Source: Telopea speciosissima (lineage: Eukaryota > Streptophyta > Magnoliopsida > Proteales > Proteaceae). Taken from it: a stretch of DNA of 64,000 nt. The stretch is from assembly GCF_018873765.1 (NCBI RefSeq), contig NC_057920.1:10243307-10307306 (forward strand), read 5' to 3'. Position numbers and translations under genes: made by a program. Below the pieces are notes generated by a model. That model did not search any database, was not told the origin of the DNA, and saw only the letters and a program-made list of their open reading frames with translations. This document shows, in pieces, positions 24,835-36,715 of this stretch; within the stretch, counting starts at the first letter, position 1, and every line of letters starts with the position of its first letter.

Positions 24835-26262
24835 TTAAGCCCACAACAAGGCTTTAATTTTGAAGCTTGGGTGGCGACTGATTACTGAAGATAATGCGTT
24901 GTGGGCTTAAGTCCTCAAATTTCGATATTTTCCAAATCGATCTATTTTTTATCCTAAAACCTCAGTTAAAAAAGGGACTTGGATTTGGAACAGTCTGGCT
25001 ACCCTTCTTCCCACTCTCAAACAAATCGTTTGGAAAAAAGTTGGGAATGGGTGCAATACTTTCTGCTGGGAGGACCCATGGGGACCTACTGTACCCATGC
25101 GTTGCCTCCCTCATACTTTTCGGAAGGACTCAATCTGTAAGGTAAGCGACCTTGTTTTTGGATCGAACTGGAATCTTTCGTTACTTACCAATACTTTTCC
25201 TATATGTTTCACTTCTAAAATTTCGAAAGTGTGTATTTCAGACTCTGAGGATCAGTGGAAATGCTCATTGACCAAAACTGGGACGTTATCCACTCGACAG
25301 GCCGCATCTTACCTGACTTCCCATTTTCATACTGACCAGCTTCTTTCCTAATGGTGACGTTTTTTCTGAAAACTAAAAATTCATCTGATATTTAAGATGT
25401 TTTTTTGACGTGTCTTACATGCAGGTTTACCTGTCAAGGATACTATCACGCACTGGTTGCCGATCGAGCCTACATGTTATCTCTGTGGTGCTCGTGATGA
25501 AACCCAATGACATCTTTTTATATCTTGTGAATGGACTAAGCATATCTGGGCATCTGGGCCCCTCGGGCTGAGAACTGAGTACCTTAGTAGGCCCTCTTTG
25601 GCACAGCTCTGTGCTTCCATCCTCAATTCTAAGGCCCTGGACTTGAAATCTGCTTCTTGGTTTTTTTTCTATTGTTATTTTAACATGCTATTTCATTTGG
25701 TCTGTAAGAAACAACGTTTCCCTTGGGTTAGCTCCGGCTAATTCCCACTTGGTTTTATCAAATGTTACTCGTTGGATGTCCCTATTAGATCTCACCCCTC
25801 CTCTGATTAATGCACTCAATATGACTCACCGCCAACCCACACTGTGCACTCCATTTATCACACAGCAGTTGCCTAACAACGGAATGCACTTCCCTATTCT
25901 CTGCTGCGTAGGCCTTTTTGAACCATCAATGGGACTAACCAGCTAGGGGTATTGCTTTTTGTTAGATGGCAAGAGTGTTTTAGCATCTGCAGGATTTTCG
26001 TGTTCAACTAATCTGTCTTAGTCATATTTTGAAACCAGGACATACGTCTAGTGTACCTTGGCCACTTCTGTCTCATTATGTAGCACTTGCAGAACTAACT
26101 TCCAATTTTGCCACTGTCTCTATATCTCACAGGCACAACCAATGGACTGCAGCATTGAGGTCTTATACTCAGGTTGCAGTTAGGACCAAAACTCACTCAG
26201 AACCTTTTTTGTACACTGTCAATGAGTTTCTACTAATGGTATTATAACATATGTTTTTCTCG
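24835..26262 (+). pseudogene. 5'-truncated LINE, ORF2 C-terminal part with poly(A) end
   Basis: Conceptual translation in broken frames gives the usual L1-type ORF2 tail. LKLGWRLITEDNALW is near the start, then a WEDPWGPT-like block. A zinc-knuckle block TITHWLPIEPTCYLCGARDE is near 25440. A worn RNase H-like part follows to about 26240. It ends near CTCGTCAAAAAAAAAAAA followed by (TA)n, the usual 3' tail of plant LINEs. Stops and frame breaks show that it is dead. It is flanked by two related copies of a foldback segment (24763-24834 and 26551-26620). Confidence 0.85.
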
Positions 26263-26454
26263 TCAAAAAAAAAAAATATATATATATATAATGGGATTCG
26301 TTCTCAACCGTGAATAGCCAATGACTATATATTCTTATGACTGTCAAAAGCATTTGTGGATGAAGGGTTGGGGTTGGGATTCTCTGGAATAGATGAGAAG
26401 GAACGACTCCGTGCATTTGTGTACTGGTAGCACTTGTGATAAATCAGATTAGCA

Positions 26455-26640
26455 CCAACCAATCACGTTCGGCCACTTTTCTTCTAGAAAAGTCCTATAA
26501 GGCCGAACCGAACATGAAGCTGAGTCGAATGATCGGGGTCGTGCTCCTCTCAGGTTCCCCGTTCGGTCAGGTTTGCAGGTTCCTCTAATAAGAGGGGAGG
26601 AGAATGACGATCTCACCTCTTGCCTGAACACACTGCTTAG
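26455..26640. repeat. foldback-type segment related to 24763-24834
   Basis: It contains TCGGTCAGGTTTGCAGGTTC, nearly repeated before the LINE at about 24787, and an AATGACGATCTCACC core like the other foldback elements. The arms are weak, so the borders are approximate. Confidence 0.45.
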
Positions 26641-27221
26641 GTGGGGTGAAGTCGTATGGATCATCTGCACGGACCAAAAGGTGAACGTACATCTCAGAGT
26701 CAATCACATTTTAATTTTGTTTCCATAAAAACTCCTTTTTACCTTATAAACGGCAAAAATAAGATATGTGGTTGGCTCTCATATGTACGTTCTTCCGTTG
26801 GTACATACCGTGCAAAGGAATCAAACTCGGCACGTGGTCCTGCCTAGTCCTTGTCTGTTTGGTAGGCGAGAAAAGTTAGAATTCCCATTCGTTTTCTCTT
26901 TCCATGAATGATTATTGACAGATGCAAATGAGATCCAATTATGTGAAAGTGTGCGGTATGACGCAGGTCTTCACTCAATTTCTGGGGGTTGGAGCCTTGG
27001 GTCCCGAACGAAGCTGCCATGAAATTTCCTTCCACCCATATCCGGAATTCTCACGCAATCTCTCCCCAGTCAGTACTTAACTAGTCCGTCTCACACGCAA
27101 CTTCTTTGTAAGTCCTCCAATAATAATTTTCTATCACAGAACTGTGAATTGTCCCTTCGGATTTCAGAAACATCTGTTTCACTCTACCTCATATGTCCCA
27201 TTAATTGTCCCTTTCACGTTC
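26641..27221. other. intergenic upstream of the CML41-like gene
   Basis: No gene or bounded element is supported. The 3' part serves as the promoter region of the calmodulin-like gene. Confidence 0.55.
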
Positions 27222-27229
27222 TATATAAA
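27222..27229 (+). promoter_or_regulatory. TATA box of the CML41-like gene
   Basis: TATATAAA lies about 95 nt upstream of the ATG at 27317, which would give a leader of about 60 nt. It supports that ATG, because the open frame running further upstream would begin before the TATA box. Confidence 0.6.
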
Positions 27230-27316
27230 TCTTTACCATCTTCTTTCGTTTCCTTCACAGCTCGATCTCAACATAACAAATCGTTAATTCAATCTTTCAA
27301 TTTCTCTCATTCATTC

Positions 27317-27901
27317 ATGTCCACTGCTATTGTTTCCAAACCATCTTCACCATCTAAATGGTTCTCCAACAAGTCCCCCTTCAAACTAAGCCTCCCTCGT
27401 CTTCGTCATTCCAAATCAAACGTGTCAAGCCCTCGTTCGTCTTCTTCTCCATTCACACCCAAAGGTAGATCATCAAGAAAAGACCAACTCCAAGAAGTGT
27501 TTCGTTACTTCGACACTGATGGTGATGGCAAAATCTCTGGTTATGAACTCAGATCCTATTTTGCGTCCATTGGAGAGTACATATCGCACGAGCAGGCTCA
27601 AGGTGTGATCAATGATCTTGACACAGATGGTGACAATTTAATGGATTTTGATGATTTTGTGAAGTTGATCGAACGTGACAACGATCAAGGTGGAGATCAA
27701 GAAGAAGACCTCAGAAGTGCATTTGAAATGTTTGAAGTGGAGAAGGGGTGTGGGTGCATTACTCCCAAGGGTTTACAGAAAATGTTTAGTCGGCTTGGAG
27801 ACAAAAGATCTCAAGAAGAGTGTGAGGCTATGATTCAGAAATTCGACCTCGATGGTAATGGTGTGCTTGATTTCCATGAATTTAATCAGATGATGGCTTA
27901 A
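27317..27901 (+). CDS. CML41: calmodulin-like calcium sensor, CML41 type
   Basis: Single-exon gene for a 194-residue EF-hand protein, close in length and sequence to Arabidopsis CML41 (about 205 residues). CML41 is known as a plasmodesmal calcium sensor that promotes callose closure in flg22 responses; transfer of that role here is inference. The first 60 residues are Ser/Lys/Arg-rich (KPSSPSKWFSNKSPFKLSL), as in CML41. EF1 (66-77, DTDGDGKISGYE) and EF4 (177-188, DLDGNGVLDFHE) are canonical. EF2 (102-113) has Asp at position 12 instead of Glu. EF3 (140-151, EVEKGCGCITPK) is degenerate, as in its relatives. The block FEMFEVEKGCGCITPKGLQK is a strong family signature. The open frame extends 56 codons upstream without an ATG, so 27317 is the first usable start. 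Confidence 0.94.
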   Translation: MSTAIVSKPSSPSKWFSNKSPFKLSLPRLRHSKSNVSSPRSSSSPFTPKGRSSRKDQLQEVFRYFDTDGDGKISGYELRSYFASIGEYISHEQAQGVINDLDTDGDNLMDFDDFVKLIERDNDQGGDQEEDLRSAFEMFEVEKGCGCITPKGLQKMFSRLGDKRSQEECEAMIQKFDLDGNGVLDFHEFNQMMA

Positions 27902-27951
27902 TCTGTATATATATATATATATATATATCAGTTTTTATATGTTAAAAGTGT

Positions 27952-28043
27952 TAGGGTGGGGGTCACGGATTCGAGTATTTAGAAACAGTCTCTCCGTGAA
28001 GCAAGGGTAAGAACTGTATAGTGGCAGGGGTACACCTTTTTTT
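27952..28043 (+). repeat. truncated Au SINE in the 3' flank of the CML41-like gene
   Basis: GGTCACGGATTCGAGTATTT followed by GTGAAGCAAGGGTAAG matches the B-box and body of Au SINEs, as in the copy at 40250. It begins about 50 bp after the stop codon, after an (AT)n run at 27906-27928, so it probably lies in the transcribed 3' part. Confidence 0.65.
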
Positions 28044-28428
28044 AAAAAAAATCACAAAGTGTGTTAAATGTTAATTGATGTATTAATGAAGAAGTATGAT
28101 CTGTGTTGAATTGGAAGTTATAAATCTAATATAAGTTGAGACTTTTTTGGGTATCGTAAAGGTGGCAACATGGAACAATGGAGAATGACTAACCAGCTAA
28201 ATAAACATACTCTTATCTGCGATTAAATAGCCTTCTGATGCATTCCATGTGGATATATTCATAACTCTAGCTTCATGGTGAAGCAACTAATCAAGGTTGT
28301 AAGAGCATACCTTTATTAGGAGGGGAAGAAAAAAAAAAAGAAAAAGAAAAAGGGAAAGCAGAAAAAGAGGACCTAAGAGACATGCTATTTTGTTCCTTGT
28401 GAAAATTAAAGGATGGAACATTAACAAT
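28044..28428. other. intergenic, no gene seen
   Basis: A+T-rich flank with an A/G-rich low-complexity run near 28323-28360. No gene is supported. Confidence 0.55.
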
Positions 28429-28613
28429 TTGGATCCTCTCCTGTCGAGCTGATTAGTAGGATCGGGTTTGCTCGGACACGGTGAGGCATGCAATGACCGC
28501 CTTACTCCTGCCTGAGCATCTTGTCCAAGTGGGGGTAAGGCAGTCATTGCACGTCTCATCGTGTCTAGTCAAGCACGGTCCTGCCGGGCAGCTAGGCAGT
28601 AGAGGATCTGGAT
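28429..28613. mobile_element. foldback MITE, family P
   Basis: The left end GGATCCTCTCCTGTCGAGCT pairs with the right end, whose inverse is GATCCTCTACTGCCTAGCT. The inner arms have CATGCAATGACCGCCTTAC and GTAAGGCAGTCATTGCACG. The loop CTTGTCCAAGTGGGGGTAAG is shared with 39200-39388 and 52261-52451. Open frames here only read across the arms. Confidence 0.75.
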
Positions 28614-28759
28614 CCGAACCTCAATAGGTTTACTTGGGTTGCATTTGGGAAAATGGTTCTTAATCTTGTATCAGATTGGTATTGGTTGAGGCTGATCCCA
28701 AATCTTAGACTGATATAATGATAGATAAAAGTGTATTTGGAGAAAAAAACTATAAACTG

Positions 28760-29140
28760 CTTTGAATGCGTATTCGTTGTCTTAAAGGAGATATTTGTCC
28801 CAACATGCTTGAAGCAAATTCATCTTCAGGAATCAACAAACCGCAAAAGAATTAACTTAGAATTCTAGAGAAATTCTGATTGCAAGAGAGAGAGAGAGCA
28901 CAAAAAAAACATTGTATAGAATGGCTGATTTGTCTAGGTTTATATAGACCCATTGGCATCCATTCATTGAAAATCCATTCAATGGAGTCCTTTTAAAGAA
29001 ATCCATTCAATGGAACCCATTTATTGGAACCCTTTATTGGAAACCATTCATTGGAATGGTCAATAGTCATGACGGAATAGTCATGATTGGTCAATCTCTT
29101 TTCTTAATGGGTTTGAAACCATTTATTACGATTTATCTAA
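28760..29140 (-). mobile_element. possible LTR-like fossil
   Basis: Read on the minus strand it has a TATA-like CTATATAAACC, a CT-rich transcript start region and several diverged copies of a CCATTSAATGGAWT-like word upstream. This is an LTR-like layout without internal coding sequence. Family and ends are unresolved. Confidence 0.3.
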
Positions 29141-32100
29141 CATACAATACCGATATAATGGTACGGATGGTACGACTAAAAAATAAAAAAAATAATAAAA
29201 ACCAATTTTTTGTTGCAAAATAGGGGAAATCTGTTTGATATAGCTCGGTTTCGACCTTGACTGCTCTCGAGACCAATCCTGGGATAGAGAACCATGTTTG
29301 GGAACATTTTAACTTCATGGGAGTGTTTCTTTGCTAAGAGCACTTATGCAAGTTTCTCCTCTAAAGGAGCACTTCTATGAGAAAAGAGCACATTTGATAC
29401 CTGGGTTTCGTCACTTCGAGTGGAGCGAGGGGCGAGGATCACGCGATGTTGAATTTCTCTGAGACTTAAAAAAACAACCCTTTCGCTTTTTATGAGCCTT
29501 CAAAAAAAAAAAAAAACACTTGAAATATTTCTCCATTTCTAGCTATCCTAAGTAGGTCAGGTTCATTTCGAGAGACTTAGTGGGGGAGAAAAGAGGCCCA
29601 TTACGAGAGGAAAGAGTGATTAAACGCAGGACTAGTGCTAAGAAACAGGAAATTTTTTCCCTCAAACTGCGAGCGATCTCATGCACTAAAATGGAATAAT
29701 CCTCTTCCCATTAAGTTTTAGTATTTCCTAAATACCACTTTTAATTGGAACGAGATTCCATTTTGGCGCTACAATTACGCATGTCGCCTGATTTACAGGA
29801 AAATTTGGTTACTACCAAAGATGCTTTCCATGATTGCCTCTGCATATAGCTGGTAAAGATACTTGCTAGGCAATGAAATTAATTATTTGCGGGACAAGAA
29901 AATATTCCATGATGAGGACGATGGAAATAAAAAAAAATAAAAAAAAAACTATAGTAATTTTTCTATGATGTCAAGGGATCGACTCCCTTAGTTGCATATT
30001 TCTACCAGAAAAAAGACACCCTCTCTCCACCGGTAATGGTAGAGTTATCTCTTGTAAATGGTAGTTAAAATTCCATTGGACAGATGGAATTTGATATTTA
30101 TAATATATAGTCAAGAATTGAAGTTAAAAGCACCATAAAAATAATAATAAAAAAAAAATGAGTTCATATTTTATTTTTCCGCCATGGAAAATTGTATCGG
30201 ACAGGAGGGGGATGTGTAGGTAGATCGTCCAAAATTAGAAGGGAACTAAAGAATCAATTGGATTGGAGGTGAAATGAAGAAATGATCCAGAGACGTTTGA
30301 AGTTGGGATGAGAGAATAATGTATCGATCGATTTGCAGGTTAATTTTTAGGGGAATCCGATCCAAGAACCAATATACAAATCAACCGATATACCTAATCC
30401 GATACCGATTCTTCAAATAGTATATATATATTCTTCCATAACAATAATTAAGAATTTCTTGGGTAAAAGTTTCTATTTTATTGTTTTGTAAACTACAAAG
30501 TTGATTGTTGAAAGAGCATATATATATAGAGCCATAGTGTGTGGCATCATTCATTTATTATATTATATTCTGCAACCACGGTATGAACACGTCAAATTGC
30601 TTCGATTCGTCATGGCCTTTGACTGATCTTAGATCCAACGGCGCAGCTCTCTCGCATTAATACTTAAACCAGATAAACTTATTATGAAGAACAAAACATA
30701 AAAAAGTTTATTATTAGCTTAGAATTAATGAAGCATCTAACCTCAATCAGATCTGCTTACTGACGAGGATTTGAAGAATCCAACCTTAAGATCGACAGTT
30801 TAGGCAGCTGACTTGGTGAGCCTGTTAAGAGTGGAGGATCTAGATTCTCTCCAATGAGGAGATCGTCCAATGAGGTATTCAATGGTTAGGATGGTTTGCA
30901 CACATCCCAATGCATGTCCAATCAGTCCAACCATTGGATGCTCATTAGACATAAGTATATTGGAATGAAGAAGAAGAGTTGATTTAAATGCATTCAACAC
31001 ACAAAAAAAATTCAAAATATCTTCCATCGTTTTGTTTCAAAACATCAGATACGAAAGAAAGAATGACTTAGATCTTAGAATTAGAACTATGTTGGTAGGG
31101 AACCATGTGTGGCCACTATTAAAATCGTAGACATCCTCTATGGCTCTAGTAGGGTTTGGTATCTTATTTATTTATTTATTTTGCCGGAGTATTTTTATTT
31201 TATTTTTATGGGGTTACTTTATTTTAGAAGTGTACTAATTTGTTTGCACCATAGAGGATTTCTATGATTTTAGTAGTCTCTGCTGACACGATTCAGCTCA
31301 TCATTTTCTAAGGTACACACTTGTTTTCAAATTCGTGAGGTCATGTATGTTGTTCATGTCAATAGACATAGTTCTATGCGATTTCTTATAATAAAGACAA
31401 GTCTACTTCTCCCTTAATTACGCTATAGATCATTTCCAACAAGAGAATAGATAGAAGTTACGTAAGGATCTCAGTCTTACATCGATTAAAATTAGGAAAG
31501 GATGCATCAGACTTTTCCATTGATGCTTCAAGTTTCCACAGGAGTGGATGCTGATTGTGACATTTTTTATTTAAGAGAAACAAAACAAAAAAATAATAAG
31601 CGAAACAAAAGGAAAATACATTCCTCTTCACCACCTGTATATTTGTGCCATTTACAAGGAGAGGAGGGGTATTAATGAAAATAAAAAAGACAAGTAGTTA
31701 CTTCTCACATGAATGTTCACCTGCCCGTACATACGTACAGATGATTCATTCTTACATAAATTGACAAATCATTCTGTTTAATAAAAGTTACAGAGCCGAA
31801 TCAAGAATTAAATTTAATAATATACAATAATTAAAACAAAAAATGGTGTCACACGATCAACCCTCCTAGCAATTCTGATCACTACATGTTTAGTAGTCTT
31901 CAACTTGATCGAGAACATCTCTGCCTACTTATCCTCTGCAATCCCTCCATGATTTCCTTAGCCTCTACTCCTTGATCCAAATAGGCAAACAGAAACTGAG
32001 AGCTATAGCTTCACGAATCAGAACACCCATTACAAATTAAAATATATCGATTCATATTTGATACCGATCCGATCAAAAATTACGAACCAAGCATGGGTGT

Positions 32101-32463
32101 AAGAGGAAGAGAAATCATAGCTCTAACAATATGAATAAGGAAACAAAGAGAAAATTAGAGAACCATTCTAGCATACCATGAATGATTTATGCTATTCGAT
32201 CGCCAATGTTTAGGACTCGCTTTTGTATGGTTGTTGTTGTCATTTCAATGTCAAAAATTTTCTTTTCTTTTCTTTTCTGTTCTTTCCTCTATTCCAAACA
32301 TAGCGTTAGTTTTACCTAACTAACTTTTGTCCGGTACTCTATCAATTCCAGGGAGAATGGTTCTCATTCAGATACGATAAAATAAACGGTCAGCTAGGGA
32401 CTCACTCCTCTCACTTTGTGAAAATAACGATGACAGCTGGCCAGAAGATTTTTATTTTTATTA
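29141..32463. other. intergenic, no gene seen
   Basis: 3.3 kb of A+T-rich DNA with poly(A) tracts (near 29505, 29930, 30145) and short TA runs. I found no coding region, RNA gene or element end that I could support. Confidence 0.6.
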
Positions 32464-32472
32464 TTTTTAAAA

Positions 32473-33982
32473 GGGCAAATTTTACGGACACCCCTATAAC
32501 TATTCGAAAAGGCAAATACACCTTAAATTTTGTCAAAATGTCAACCTTCCCCCCTGATGTTAAGCGAGATTACCCAAAAATTAAAATATCGATTTTACCC
32601 TCTTAGTAATTTCAAAATTATTACTAAGATTCCATCATCTTCCCAAATCGAACTTCCTCCTCACCAAGACGTCACCGACGTATTCGCCGTCATTCCTGAA
32701 CAGATCCACCATCTCCAAACCATGCGATCCCCGTTCCTGGTACGAATCGTCCCTCAAATCCATCTGCAAAATCTTTTTGATTCCTCCCTCACCTTCCCTT
32801 TCAGGTATATTTTCTGTAGTGGAAATTGAATCATGAAAACGTCTTGCCGTCGCTGAAACTGACGCGCTTCAGAGATTTTCGAGTTAAGGCCTTCTTCAAT
32901 CATAGTGAAGAGCTGATTCTTAAAGAGCAGAGATCCACTCGCTTCTTGCTGTGGGTCGCTTCAGTTTCCCTCCGATAATCTCCAATCATCCACTTCATTA
33001 GGTTCTCCGACATCAATTTCTGTTTTCTTCTTTGAACCATCGAGAATGATGGGGGACTGGATTGAATCATGAAGAAATTGTTAAGTGAAGACAAAACTCT
33101 GTTGGGTTCTACTCCACCGAGTTGCCACAACAAGTGCAACTAGTGCCATCCTTGTACAGCTGTTCAAGTGCCTACGCTACCAAATCATGACCGAGTCGAA
33201 CCCGGACCAGGTGGAACGACAGGAACGAAGCCTATGGAGCTGAAGTCGTCGTCATCTCCATCAACGGCAGCTGCAAAGTTCCCCAACGTCTGGATCTCCG
33301 ATCGTCGTGAGCCCTCCGCTTCTCACCACCACCGTGAACCACAGTCGCCAACGCTCGTCCCTCTCTTCGACAAGTGAAAACCCCCTGGTTCTCACTTCTT
33401 CCTCTTTTTCTTCTGCCGGCGGCGAGTTGGCGACTGTGGTTCTTCAGGCCGGCGGTTGCAGCGGCAGATTGTAGCAGCTTAAGGTATTTTCCTGGTTCTC
33501 CCTCCCCTGATTTTTGAATGGGAAAACCCTTACCCCTCCCCTCCCCTCCCTGATTTTTGAATGGAAAAACCCTTTCTCCTCCCCTGATTCGACTGTGGTT
33601 CAAAAAAAAAACAAAAAATGAGTTTTGAGATTTTTTAATCAACTGTAGAACTTCTAGCTACTGGTTTAAACTTTGAAGATACCCACCTCTTTGCCATCAT
33701 TCTGTTGATAGTAAGGGTATAACGTCTGTATCTCCGATCTCCGATTGCTCTCTGGTTTGTATTTGGGATATTGGGGCTTAAGGGTATAATAGGAAGTTCA
33801 TATATGGTAAGGGTAATTTCACCATTATAAAAAAATTAACAGTCACTTAACTGCACAGATCTAACAGAATAGATTAAATTAAAATAAAAATATAAAATAA
33901 AGATAATCTGTGATATTTTTGCAAAATTTAAGGTGTACTTGCCTTTTCAAATAGTTATAGGGGATGCCCGTGAAATTTGCCC
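32473..33982. mobile_element. Mutator-like element, 1510 bp, perfect 9-bp TSD, Pack-MULE candidate
   Basis: The terminal inverted repeats are about 63 bp and highly similar. The left starts GGGCAAATTTTACGGACACC and the right read inward starts GGGCAAATTTCACGGGCATC. A perfect 9-bp duplication TTTTTAAAA flanks it (32464-32472, 33983-33991), diagnostic of Mutator-like elements. There is no transposase. The interior (about 32640-33480) is clearly more G+C-rich than its surroundings and looks gene-like, with short coding-like blocks and possible splice sites such as TTTCAG/GTATAT near 32803. It fits a captured host gene fragment, but I cannot name the donor. A repeat of TGATTTTTGAATGG at about 33509 and 33550 lies near the right end. 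Confidence 0.85.
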
Positions 33983-34244
33983 TTTTTAAAATGATTTAAG
34001 AAAAATGAGAAAAGTGATCATTATTAGTTCATTACTATCAAAGTCTGGTAATCCATCAATTTCACGATCTTATTGAGTACGAGAGCTACGTATAACCCCA
34101 TTGCAAACGTATTTGTGGTGGTGAGGTGAGGGTGAAGGGGTGAAAGCACATAAAGTGCTAATTGAGCACCACTCGTCCACAAGAGATGTTATTATGAACC
34201 CCTTTAACAGTTAAACATCATCACTTTTCGTGATAATAGAACTA

Positions 34245-34886
34245 GGGATGTAAACGGATTGAATTCGGTCGGATAGTGGCATTATCATATTCGTATCCAT
34301 TTATATTCGGATGGATTCGGATAATATTCTATTGGTATTCGGACGGAATCGAATAATTTTCGGATAATGATTTTTTGAATACAAGTTCTCCTAAATGGAT
34401 ATGAATACAAATCGAATACGATTTTTCGACTATCCGTTGACATAGTTACCGTTTTTATGATGAAGGTTAGGGTTGAAACTTGAGAGTTTAGTTATTACCC
34501 TTTCTTCTACTCTTCTTAGTCTTTTATTCTCTTACGTTTTTTACTTTTGATTTTTTAATAGATATGTAATTCCATGTAGCACATTGCATAAAATAATATA
34601 TATAAACCAATAACAAATCTAGAAAAAGAATTACATTATCTTAACTTATAAATTTATAAAAATAAGATAACAAAATCCAATAAGGTAACTTAAAAGGATA
34701 GACAAACACAAAGTTATATTTCACATATTTTATTACCGTTGGACTGCTAAACGAATCGGATAATAATCGATTGGATACGAGGATTATCATATTCGTATCC
34801 GATTAGTTTCGGACGGATTCGGATTCTCCTAAACGAATACGAACGCGGATCGAATACGGATTTACGAATATCCATTTACATCCCTA
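34245..34886. mobile_element. hAT-like non-autonomous element, 642 bp, 8-bp TSD
   Basis: Starts TAGGGATGTAAACGGAT and ends with the inverse of TAGGGATGTAAATGGAT. The flanks AATAGAAC (34237-34244) and AACAGAAC (34887-34894) form an 8-bp duplication with one mismatch. The subterminal parts are dense in TTCGGATNGATTCGG words in both orientations, as expected for hAT transposase binding sites. It encodes no protein. Confidence 0.85.
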
Positions 34887-34894
34887 AACAGAAC

Positions 34895-36244
34895 CCCTCC
34901 TTTTAAGTTGGGTTGATGCGGATTGATAAAAAATAATTTTTGGATTAATAATTGAGAAAGAGAACGCTACTTGGATGCGTGCGATATGCTGCTCCTGCAT
35001 CTAAGCAAAAGGGTGCATGGAAGACCATCGTGTTCTTAGAAATTTCTACCTTTCCATGGGGGCATGACTGTCATTTCGTGCATTATTAGGTACTTGATCA
35101 ATATGCCAAAAGCTCAAGAGCTGAAGGAACGAGTTAAATCAAGTCCTTTAATTTATCTCATATTAGGTTGGCCCAATCTAGTGCTCATACACTATAATGG
35201 GCCCCACATAACACGCACCCTTGTATCTGGGCGTAGAAACAGTGCACCACACTACACGCGCCTAAGAAGCGTTCTTTCTCCCTTAACAATATTTAAAATT
35301 AATAAATTAACAGAATAACAAGAATCAAGCAGAATAAAAAACCGAATCCAACCAACCAATTGCTGAAGTAATTCGCTTATTTGGATTCCAGTGACCAGGC
35401 ACTAGGGTCAATGGCTGGAGAAATAGAAACTTTTTTTCTTTGGCCAAAGAACGGATTAAGCTCTAACTGATCATAGACCAAAGAAGCAATAGATGGGCCT
35501 CCACTTGAGTAAGGCGCACGAAAGCCATTGAACTATGAACTTGAGTAAAACACTTCTTATGGTATTTAGAAACAATTTGAAAAAACTTTAAAAAACAAAA
35601 AAAAAAACTCAATATTACGAAGTGTCGACCCTTCATTTCCACCACCACCATGCAGCCGATGCCACTGCTACTGTCATCGTCGCCACCACCACCTCCACCT
35701 CCACTGCCACCACACGCATATCTGATTGATAAATTCAACAATCTTACTTACGTGGCTAAAATAGTGTTCTCAAATATATGAGTAATGAAAAACTATGTAG
35801 GATACCATTTATGTAATTTAATAATATAAACAAAAGTTTCACCAAAAAAATATAGGGGTTATATAAATATAAACAAAAGAAATACTTTTGTTAATATGCA
35901 TTCTATACATGTTTCTATTCATTTTTTATAGGCAGAAATATATTTTCCAATTTTATCTTACAACAATTGTTTTTTGTATAGAAGTATTCTAAATTAACAT
36001 AAACACACAAAAAAAATACTTATTACTCAAAATACTAATTTGTAATAGAAACATTGCCATACAACCCCTTAATGACATCTAGCTAGTTGATCTTAAATGC
36101 ATTCACTAAAGCTGTTTTGATATGCATTCTCGGAATAGTATCTGGGTCTAAAACGCATTTTGAAAACTAGTATATCTCTATTTTCTCTCTTTAGACTGCA
36201 TTCTAAACCCATAATCTATTTTGAGAATACATATAAAAAACAGC
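34895..36244. other. intergenic, no gene seen
   Basis: Contains a GAACGCTACTTGGATGCGTG block (34972) like the one at 52734, and a short CCACCACC-rich stretch (35640-35710) that makes an artificial Gly-rich frame on the minus strand. No gene is supported. Confidence 0.55.
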
Positions 36245-36700
36245 CTAAATTACTGTCATTTTCTATCATTTCTTAAATATCGAATGGTTAAAATTACCAC
36301 GACACTAGCAAATTAATAAATTCAAATAATCAGATAAATCGTCGGGTGTAAATTACCCTAAGAAACCTTTTATTTTTCCCCCTTATTAACTGTTTATTTG
36401 GGCTAGGCCTAGGTTGAGCTGAGCCTGGACAAACTCGGCTAAGTTTTGTATTTCCCGACTTCAGGCTGGGCCAAGCTTAGGTTTTTTATTTGGGATGCTG
36501 GACTGGGCCTAGGGTCCTCAAAAACTTGGCCCACCAGTCCCTTGCTCCCCTTATGAAATCAATCTCGCACTTGAAAACAAATTTTTAAGAGTGGAATTAT
36601 AAGTAATACAATCATTAGATCTACACCTACAGAATTCTATATCTTTTGTCTCTATATCTACCATCTTCCTGCACAGACACATGCTTCGTGACACTTATTT
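36245..36700. repeat. dispersed repeat, copy 1 of 2
   Basis: Matches 49855-50315 in the same order and orientation: ATTCAAATAATC, then GGCTAGGCCTAGGTTGAGCT, then CTCAGGCTGGGCCA-like, CATTAGATCTAC and CATCTTCCT...ACACATGCTTC. The matched span is about 450 bp in both copies. No terminal repeats or coding domain were seen. Confidence 0.75.
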
Positions 36701-36715
36701 CACCTATATAACATA

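Noticed and set aside
27149-27316. In-frame extension of the CML41-like protein by 56 codons
   Set aside because: It has no ATG start, spans the TATA box, and is unlike CML41 N-termini.
28955-29075. Repeated CCATTSAATGGAWT-like words as an operator array
   Set aside because: Irregular spacing and location inside a possible LTR-like fossil; there is no gene to regulate nearby.
33168-33642. Open frames on both strands inside the 1.5-kb Mutator-like element
   Set aside because: They are short, GC-rich, overlapping and domain-free; they are noted as possible captured sequence, not as genes.
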